Shown here: one piece after another, positions 16,551 to 21,565 of the stretch | Position numbering within the stretch: the first letter of the stretch is position 1 | Layout of the letters: each line of letters opens with the position of its first letter | Assembly: GCA_021151485.1 (NCBI GenBank) | Contig: JAGKXB010000034.1 | Coordinates: 1 to 21,565 of the forward strand | Source: Oxalobacteraceae bacterium | Lineage (GTDB): Bacteria > Pseudomonadota > Gammaproteobacteria > Burkholderiales > Burkholderiaceae_D | Reading direction: 5' to 3' | DNA: 21,565 nucleotides | Program-made: the position numbers and the translations under genes | Notes under the pieces: model-generated | Databases searched by the model: none | What the model saw: only the letters and a program-made list of their open reading frames with translations | What the model was told of the DNA's origin: nothing

Positions 16551-17293
16551 GTTTAAACAATCAAATAGCATTGGTAACAGGCGCTTCGCGTGGCATCGGA
16601 AAAGCAATTGCTCTGGAGTTGGCTGCGCAAGGTGCAATCGTGTTGGGTACAGCCACATCAGAAGCGGGCGCTGCGGCTATTTCGGAATATTTGAATTCTA
16701 TTCGCCCAGATTGTGGCAAAGGACTAGTGCTGAATGTGAACGATGCTGTGGACTGCAACAATGTGCTGGACGTAGTGCAAAAGGAATACGGTAGCGTTTC
16801 CATTCTGGTCAATAATGCCGGGATCACCCAGGATCAGCTGGCCATGCGTATGAAGGATGAAGAGTGGGATAGCGTCATTTCTACCAATTTAACTGCAGTT
16901 GGGCGTCTGTCGCGTGCCGTATTGCGCGGTATGATGAAAGCCAAGCATGGCCGCATTATTAATATCACTTCAGTGGTTGGTTCTATGGGCAATCCCGGGC
17001 AAATGAATTATGCCGCTGCAAAAGCGGGTGTTGCGGGGATGAGCCGTGCTTTGGCGCGTGAAATAGGTAGTCGTAACATCACGGTCAATTGCATTGCGCC
17101 AGGCTTTATCGATACCGACATGACTAAATCGCTGAATGAAACGCAAATCGCGACTTTGCTGCAACAAATTCCTTTGGGGCGCTTAGGTTTGCCAGCTGAT
17201 ATTGCGGCAGCTGTCGCATTTTTGGCATCGCCACAAGCGGCTTATATTACGGGTTCCACTTTGCATGTGAACGGTGGGATGTATATGAATTAA
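16547..17293 (+). CDS. fabG: 3-oxoacyl-ACP reductase (FabG)
   Basis: FabG reduces beta-ketoacyl-ACP with NADPH. The 248-residue short-chain dehydrogenase has the Rossmann motif TGASRGIG (~12-19), NNAGIT near 88, serine in ITSVVGSMG, and the catalytic Y155 and K159 in NYAAAKAGV. HVNGGMYMN at the end is the usual FabG tail. It overlaps fabD by four bases and is preceded by GAGG. Behind it comes a 143-bp gap with decamer repeats and the acpP promoter. Confidence 0.97.
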   Translation: MSLNNQIALVTGASRGIGKAIALELAAQGAIVLGTATSEAGAAAISEYLNSIRPDCGKGLVLNVNDAVDCNNVLDVVQKEYGSVSILVNNAGITQDQLAMRMKDEEWDSVISTNLTAVGRLSRAVLRGMMKAKHGRIINITSVVGSMGNPGQMNYAAAKAGVAGMSRALAREIGSRNITVNCIAPGFIDTDMTKSLNETQIATLLQQIPLGRLGLPADIAAAVAFLASPQAAYITGSTLHVNGGMYMN

Positions 17294-17300
17294 GTACGAA

Positions 17301-17340
17301 GTAGTTAGTAGTAACTAGTATTAACTAGTAGTTAGTAGCA
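17301..17340. repeat. Degenerate 10-bp-phased TAGT-rich repeat
   Basis: Four consecutive 10-base blocks (GTAGTTAGTA, GTAACTAGTA, TTAACTAGTA, GTTAGTAGCA) share a TAGTA/TTAGTA core. TAACTAGTA occurs twice at exactly 10 bp distance (17312-17320 and 17322-17330), and each copy contains the palindrome ACTAGT. The element lies 8 bp behind fabG and about 30 bp upstream of the acpP -10. It could be a slippage product, a phased protein-binding site or an AT-rich upstream promoter element. Confidence 0.7.
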
Positions 17341-17371
17341 TTAAACGTTTTTATATTTTTTTGCGCAAACC

Positions 17372-17386
17372 TGATAGAATGCGCGC
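17372..17386 (+). promoter_or_regulatory. acpP promoter: extended -10 with GC-rich discriminator
   Basis: TGATAGAAT (17372-17380) fits the extended -10 consensus and is followed at once by GCGCGC. There is no good -35; T-rich DNA lies upstream (17347-17362). The ~50-nt leader contains the direct repeat ACACTCTTAT at 17397-17406 and 17415-17424 before AAGG and the ATG. A separate acpP promoter fits the very high level of ACP needed. Confidence 0.6.
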
Positions 17387-17436
17387 ACTTTCTGTAACAC
17401 TCTTATACACTTTTACACTCTTATTAAGGTAAAAAC

Positions 17437-17676
17437 ATGTCTGATATCGAACAACGCGTTAAGAAAATTGTTGCTGAACAACTAGGTGTTGCTGAAGCTG
17501 ATATTAAAATTGAATCTTCTTTTGTCGAGGACCTAGGCGCTGATTCGCTTGATACAGTTGAGCTGGTAATGGCACTAGAAGATGAATTCGAAATGGAAAT
17601 TCCTGACGAAGAAGCTGAAAAAATTACTACTGTGCAGCAAGCAATCGCTTACGCGACAGCGCACGTTAAATCGTAA
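17437..17676 (+). CDS. acpP: Acyl carrier protein
   Basis: ACP carries growing acyl chains on a 4'-phosphopantetheine attached to serine. In this 79-residue acidic protein the serine is S37 in [10 protein letters not shown], and [16 protein letters not shown] is the classical recognition helix. AAGG shortly before ATG 17437 is the ribosome binding site. It lies between fabG and fabF, with its own promoter upstream and 26 bp to fabF. Confidence 0.99.
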   Translation: MSDIEQRVKKIVAEQLGVAEADIKIESSFVEDLGADSLDTVELVMALEDEFEMEIPDEEAEKITTVQQAIAYATAHVKS

Positions 17677-17702
17677 TTTCTGATTGATTTTAGGAGAATC
17701 GT

Positions 17703-18953
17703 TTGAGCCGCTCACGCGAACGTCGTGTTGTCATTACCGGTTTGGGGTGCGTATCCCCCGTCGGTAATACTGTTGCTACTGCTTGGGATGCAATCTTGGC
17801 GGGCAAATCTGGTATTGCGACTATCACGAAATTTGATGCGACTCCCTACACGACCCATTTTGCCGGCGAAGTGAAGGGATTTAACATCGAAGATTACATT
17901 CCAGCCAAAGAAGCACGTCATATGGATGTTTTTATCCATTACGGTATCGCTGCTGGTATGCAGGCGATGCAGGATTCTGGTTTGGTTGTGACGGAGGCGA
18001 ATGCTGATCGTATTGGTGTCAATGTTGGCTCTGGTATTGGTGGTTTGCCATTAATTGAGGCCACGCATGCTGAGCTTGAAAAACGTGGTCCACGCCGTAT
18101 TTCCCCGTTTTTTGTGCCAGCATCAATTATCAATATGATTTCTGGTCACCTTTCGATCCAATATGGCTTGAAAGGCCCAAATATCGCTATTGTGACTGCT
18201 TGTTCGACTGGTTTGCACTGTATTGGTGCAGCCGCACGCATGATTGAGTATGGCGATGTCGATGTCATGATTGCTGGTGGTGCTGAATCAACCGTGTCGC
18301 CATTAGGTTTGGGCGGATTTGCTTCAGCGCGTGCACTCTCTTCACGTAATGATGATCCTGCTACAGCTTCTCGTCCTTGGGATAAGGACCGGGATGGTTT
18401 TGTGCTTGGTGAAGGTGCTGGTGTTATGGTGCTAGAAGAGTATGAGCATGCGAAGGCGCGTGGTGCCAAGATTTATGCGGAATTGCTGGGTTTTGGTATG
18501 AGTGCGGATGCGTACCATATGACTGCACCACTGGAAGATGGTAGCGGTGCTAGCCGTTGTATGATCGCTGCTATGAAAAACGCACAGATCAATCCTGATC
18601 AAGTCAATTATGTGAATGCGCATGGTACTTCCACACCATTGGGTGATGTGGCTGAAACCGTGGCGATCAAGCGTACTTTGGGTGAGCACGCAAAGAAAGT
18701 CGTGGTCAATTCAACCAAATCCATGACTGGTCATTTATTAGGCGGCGCGGGTGGTTTGGAGTCATTGTTTACTGTACTTGCATTGCATAATCAAATTTCT
18801 CCTCCTACGATCAATATCTTTAGTCAGGATCCGGCCTGTGATCTTGATTATTGCGCCAATACAGCGCGCGAGATGTCGATTGACGTCGCGATCAAAAATT
18901 CGTTTGGTTTTGGTGGAACAAATGGGACGCTGGTTTTTGGTAAGGCACCTTGA
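17703..18953 (+). CDS. fabF: Beta-ketoacyl-ACP synthase II (FabF), TTG start
   Basis: FabF elongates acyl-ACP with malonyl-ACP. The 416 residues have the triad C167 (TACSTG), H307 ([11 protein letters not shown]) and H344 ([12 protein letters not shown]). The start is a TTG at 17703: TAGGAG at 17691-17696 is ideally placed and the following [14 protein letters not shown] is the normal FabF beginning, with no in-frame ATG nearby. A TTG start directly behind the ATG-started acpP would lower FabF output relative to ACP. A strong terminator follows and closes the fatty-acid transcription unit. Confidence 0.97.
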   Translation: MSRSRERRVVITGLGCVSPVGNTVATAWDAILAGKSGIATITKFDATPYTTHFAGEVKGFNIEDYIPAKEARHMDVFIHYGIAAGMQAMQDSGLVVTEANADRIGVNVGSGIGGLPLIEATHAELEKRGPRRISPFFVPASIINMISGHLSIQYGLKGPNIAIVTACSTGLHCIGAAARMIEYGDVDVMIAGGAESTVSPLGLGGFASARALSSRNDDPATASRPWDKDRDGFVLGEGAGVMVLEEYEHAKARGAKIYAELLGFGMSADAYHMTAPLEDGSGASRCMIAAMKNAQINPDQVNYVNAHGTSTPLGDVAETVAIKRTLGEHAKKVVVNSTKSMTGHLLGGAGGLESLFTVLALHNQISPPTINIFSQDPACDLDYCANTAREMSIDVAIKNSFGFGGTNGTLVFGKAP

Positions 18954-18980
18954 GTTTTGTAAAACATAAAAAACATCATG

Positions 18981-19022
18981 AACGCTCCAATAAGTGTAAT
19001 GTGCTTGTTGGAGCGTTTTTTT
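18981..19022 (+). terminator. Rho-independent terminator after fabF
   Basis: AACGCTCCAA (18981-18990) pairs perfectly with TTGGAGCGTT (19008-19017) and runs into a T-stretch to 19022. It ends the fab operon 28 bp behind fabF. Confidence 0.92.
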
Positions 19023-19111
19023 ATGTCTCGTCAATATTGCTATCTTGCGTATGTTGATGTGTATATCTCGATGGAACGACATAAAACAATGTAATAATCG
19101 ACATACAGCGT

Positions 19112-19597
19112 ATGATTCACTGCATGTCTATCTCAGTTTCTACTCTTGTTAAGCCCTCTAAATTGTTGCGACTAATGGTTGGTACCATGGGTTTGTTGAC
19201 TATATGTTTCTCCATTTTGATCGGTATGGGGGCCGTAGCTTGTTTTTCGTTTTTTTCCAGAATGGTGATTGTTGGAGCCTCTATTGTGGTGATAGGGTGC
19301 TGTTTTTTTTACTTTTTTCAATATGACAAAACATATCGTATTGATATTGCTAATAGTGGGCAAATTCGTTTAACCGCATATACGAGTTTTCATAACGATA
19401 ATGAAAATAATGGCGAAATTGTATTCATGATGAATGGGTCGATTTTATGGTCTGGTTTATTGTTATTGCGCCTGAAATCTGATAGGGGGCGAGAACATAT
19501 ATTGCGTGTTTTGCCTGACTCTGTTTCGTCTGAATCGTTTCGAATGTTATTGGTTGCATGTCGCTGGATTGCAGCACACCGCCATGATTCTATTTAA
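19112..19597 (+). CDS. Small two-TM membrane protein, YgfX/CptA-like
   Basis: The 161-residue protein has a short N-terminus, two adjacent hydrophobic segments (about residues 22-46 and 50-69), then a soluble part with RIDIANSGQIRL and SILWSGLLLLRL, ending in RMLLVACRWI. This layout and the PSKLLRLMVG opening resemble YgfX-type proteins, which in Oxalobacteraceae can lie between fabF and the sigma-E genes (from memory). A second ATG at 19124 (MSISVSTLVKPSKLL) may be the true start; neither has a clear ribosome binding site. Some YgfX members are the toxin half of a toxin-antitoxin pair, but no partner gene (YgfY/SdhE-like) is beside it here. It stands alone between the fab terminator and mucD. 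Confidence 0.7.
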   Translation: MIHCMSISVSTLVKPSKLLRLMVGTMGLLTICFSILIGMGAVACFSFFSRMVIVGASIVVIGCCFFYFFQYDKTYRIDIANSGQIRLTAYTSFHNDNENNGEIVFMMNGSILWSGLLLLRLKSDRGREHILRVLPDSVSSESFRMLLVACRWIAAHRHDSI

Positions 19598-19703
19598 AAG
19601 TCAATGTAACAAAATGTTGCAATTGTTGTAGGCAAGCGGTACGGAAAATTTTGGATTAACATAGCGGACTCATTACTTTCTTTGTTGGGATAATTAAGAT
19701 CTT

Positions 19704-21254
19704 ATGAATGCAATGAAAATGAAAGTTTCTACCAGTAAAAATCAAAACAAAAATCCAAGCCATCTACAAAAAACATTTTCAACCTTAATGATGGCCGTAG
19801 CAGGTGTTTTTTTCGTGCCTTCTTTGTTAGGTGTGGAGACATCTGTATTGGCTGCGCCTCTTTCAATAACTGCGACAGCTTTGCCTGATTTCGCCGATTT
19901 GGTGGATAAAACTGGTTCTGCAGTTGTGAATATTCGTACCACTGAAAAAGCGAAAGCTACTCAGACTAATCAATTTGGTTTGGGTGGTGATGATGAAGAT
20001 ATACAAGAATTTTTTCGTCGTTTTTTTGGTGTCCCCAGCCCTAAAACGCCGCAGCCGAATCCTGCTCCACGCGGTCGTAAACCGGTTCCACAGCAACAAC
20101 CAGATGGAGAGGTGCAGCGTGGCGTAGGTTCGGGTTTTATTATTTCTGCTGACGGTTATGTATTGACTAACGCACATGTGGTGGACGGCGCGGATGATGT
20201 ATACGTTAAATTGACGGATAAGCGTGAATTCAGGGCCAAAATCATCGGTGTGGATAAGCGTACTGATGTTGCGCTTGTGAAGATAGATGGGAGCAATTTA
20301 CCTCGTTTGAATGTGGGTGATCCTAATAAAATTAGAGTAGGTGAGTGGGTCATTGCAATTGGTTCGCCATTTGATCTTGAGAATACTGTGACCGCTGGCA
20401 TTATTTCAGCAAAAGCACGTGATACAGGTGATTATTTGCCATTGATTCAAACGGATGTGGCTGTTAATCCTGGTAATTCAGGCGGACCTTTGATTAATAT
20501 GCGTGGCGAAGTGATAGGCATTAATTCTCAAATTTATAGCCGCTCAGGTGGCTATATGGGAATTTCGTTTGCTGTGCCTATCGACGAGGTGATGCGTGTC
20601 GCGGATCAACTAAAAGCGAGCGGCAAAGTGACGCGTGGTCGTATTGGTGTTCAGATTGGTGAGGTCACGAAGGACGTGGCTGAGTCATTGGGTTTGGCTA
20701 AAGCTCAAGGCGCGTTGGTTAATCGTGTTGATTCTGGTAGTCCCGCTGAAAAAGGGGGCGTGGAAGCCGGCGACATTATTTTGAAATTTAATGGCACTAC
20801 CATTGAAAAATCTACTGATTTGCCACGCTTGGTCGGTAATGTCAAACCTGGAACGCACGCGACCTTAACGCTTTTGCGTAAAGGTGTTTCGCGTGAAATT
20901 AATTTGACCATTGTTGAAATGGAAGCAGATAAAGTTGTCAAAAAGGAAGATAAGAAATCCAAGCAAGAGCAGGTGTTTAATGTCCTAGGTCTGGTCGTGA
21001 GTGACTTGACTGACGCGCAGAAGAAAGAGTTGAAAGTTGATGGAGGTGTTGCGGTTGATGCTGTTGAAGGCAGTGGACTACGAGCAGGACTGCGTGCTGG
21101 TGATGTCATCTTGCGTTTAAATAACACGGATGTGCGGGATGTTAAACAATTTAATGCAATGGTTGCTAAATTGGAGGCTAAAAAAATGGCAGCTTTATTA
21201 GTGCGTCGTGGCGATTCCTCGCAGTTCGTTCCTATTCGGCCTAATCTTCCATAA
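19704..21254 (+). CDS. mucD: DegP/MucD-type periplasmic serine endoprotease
   Basis: The HtrA-family protease/chaperone degrades misfolded periplasmic proteins. From ATG 19704 it has 516 residues. A long, Lys/Asn-rich N-region precedes a hydrophobic segment, with signal-peptide cleavage likely near 50 (SVLA-AP). The trypsin-like domain has the triad H158 (NAHVV), D188 (RTDVALV) and S259 (GNSGGP). A Pro/Gln-rich stretch at ~108-136 is the L-A loop region. Two PDZ domains follow (about 305-400 and 425-510). In related genomes it is the last gene of an rpoE-rseA-rseB-mucD operon; here the three regulators are missing upstream. No clear promoter is visible in the 106-bp gap before it. The glutaredoxin-like gene follows by 17 bp. 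Confidence 0.95.
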   Translation: MNAMKMKVSTSKNQNKNPSHLQKTFSTLMMAVAGVFFVPSLLGVETSVLAAPLSITATALPDFADLVDKTGSAVVNIRTTEKAKATQTNQFGLGGDDEDIQEFFRRFFGVPSPKTPQPNPAPRGRKPVPQQQPDGEVQRGVGSGFIISADGYVLTNAHVVDGADDVYVKLTDKREFRAKIIGVDKRTDVALVKIDGSNLPRLNVGDPNKIRVGEWVIAIGSPFDLENTVTAGIISAKARDTGDYLPLIQTDVAVNPGNSGGPLINMRGEVIGINSQIYSRSGGYMGISFAVPIDEVMRVADQLKASGKVTRGRIGVQIGEVTKDVAESLGLAKAQGALVNRVDSGSPAEKGGVEAGDIILKFNGTTIEKSTDLPRLVGNVKPGTHATLTLLRKGVSREINLTIVEMEADKVVKKEDKKSKQEQVFNVLGLVVSDLTDAQKKELKVDGGVAVDAVEGSGLRAGLRAGDVILRLNNTDVRDVKQFNAMVAKLEAKKMAALLVRRGDSSQFVPIRPNLP

Positions 21255-21271
21255 GTTTAGGAGGTTGTCCT

Positions 21272-21526
21272 GTGGTAAATTTCACGCTTTATTCCCGTTC
21301 TTATTGCCACCTTTGTGACGACTTGTTGCAGGCTTTGGAGGGGTTAAGGCGTGAATACGCTTTTACGGTGCAAGTGTTCGACATTGATGTGGATCTAGAT
21401 AATGCATTATTGGCAAAATATGATGAGTTGGTGCCGGTCTTGTTTGGATCACGCGAAAATGGTATTCCTGTGCTGTTGTGCCATTATCATCTGGATGAGG
21501 CTGTGGTTCGGGCTTTCTTGCTGTGA
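21272..21526 (+). CDS. Glutaredoxin-fold protein (DUF836 type), GTG start
   Basis: The 84-residue protein begins VNFTLYSRSYCHLCDDLLQAL, the thioredoxin/glutaredoxin beta-alpha start with a C-H-L-C pair at 12-15. FDIDVD and GIPVLL contain the expected strand and the cis-proline position of the fold. It belongs with the small DUF836 proteins usually found between mucD and lepA in Burkholderiales. The start is GTG 21272, supported by a very good AGGAGG at 21259-21264. Redox partner and function are unknown. The last 39 bases of the window hold no gene, only an AT-rich leader towards the presumed lepA. Confidence 0.9.
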   Translation: MVNFTLYSRSYCHLCDDLLQALEGLRREYAFTVQVFDIDVDLDNALLAKYDELVPVLFGSRENGIPVLLCHYHLDEAVVRAFLL

Positions 21527-21565
21527 CTTATGTTTTTAAATTTCAAAAATTCTAAGAAATAAGAA

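Noticed and set aside
19112..19597. YgfX-like gene as half of a toxin-antitoxin pair
   Set aside because: No adjacent small partner gene is visible and the family assignment itself is tentative.
1..21565. tRNA, rRNA, insertion sequence or integrase genes
   Set aside because: None was recognised on either strand; the BTB-like gene has no transposase, flanking direct repeats or tRNA next to it to explain its arrival.

Overview
This window looks like part of a betaproteobacterial (Burkholderiales-type, possibly Oxalobacteraceae-related) chromosome with a fairly AT-rich base composition. The main evidence is the conserved block yceF | yceD-rpmF-plsX-fabH-fabD-fabG-acpP-fabF followed by mucD and a small glutaredoxin-fold gene, which is the arrangement expected in that group. 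The assignment rests on gene order and protein recognition by eye; no search was run.

Layout. (1) Positions 1-242: AT-rich leader with a perfect palindrome and a tandem array of a 10-bp unit. (2) 243-5103: an enoyl-CoA hydratase/isomerase family gene, an acyl-CoA dehydrogenase gene and a RidA-family gene. Together they resemble the auxiliary genes of CoA-linked aromatic degradation (2-aminobenzoyl-CoA type). Between the hydratase and the dehydrogenase sits a foreign-looking 2.2-kb gene for a 722-residue protein with a BTB/POZ-like N-terminal region and eight ~43-residue helical repeats. A short degraded piece of a paralogue lies right behind it. (3) 5099-10139: clpB with a heat-shock (sigma-32-like) promoter overlapping the ridA stop codon, an MFS transporter, rlmJ and a terminator. 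(4) 10206-12495, minus strand: a secreted protein of unknown function, an RsmI-like methyltransferase and yceF (Maf). (5) 12507-19022, plus strand: the L32/fatty-acid synthesis block. It has a good sigma-70 promoter before yceD, extended -10 motifs before rpmF and acpP, a strong hairpin after rpmF and a rho-independent terminator after fabF. (6) 19112-21526: a small two-TM YgfX-like gene, the periplasmic protease mucD and a glutaredoxin-fold gene. The window ends just before the place where lepA would be expected.

How the genes work together. PlsX, FabH, FabD, FabG, AcpP and FabF make a nearly complete initiation and elongation set for type II fatty acid synthesis and feed phospholipid synthesis through PlsX. 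ClpB (cytosol) and MucD (periplasm) are protein-quality factors.

Most notable points: the BTB-like repeat protein, which would suit a secreted effector of a host-associated bacterium; the paralogue fragment behind it; and the absence of the sigma-E operon (rpoE-rseA-rseB), which in related genomes normally lies between fabF and mucD. The first and third would fit a host-associated or endosymbiotic lifestyle, but that is inference.
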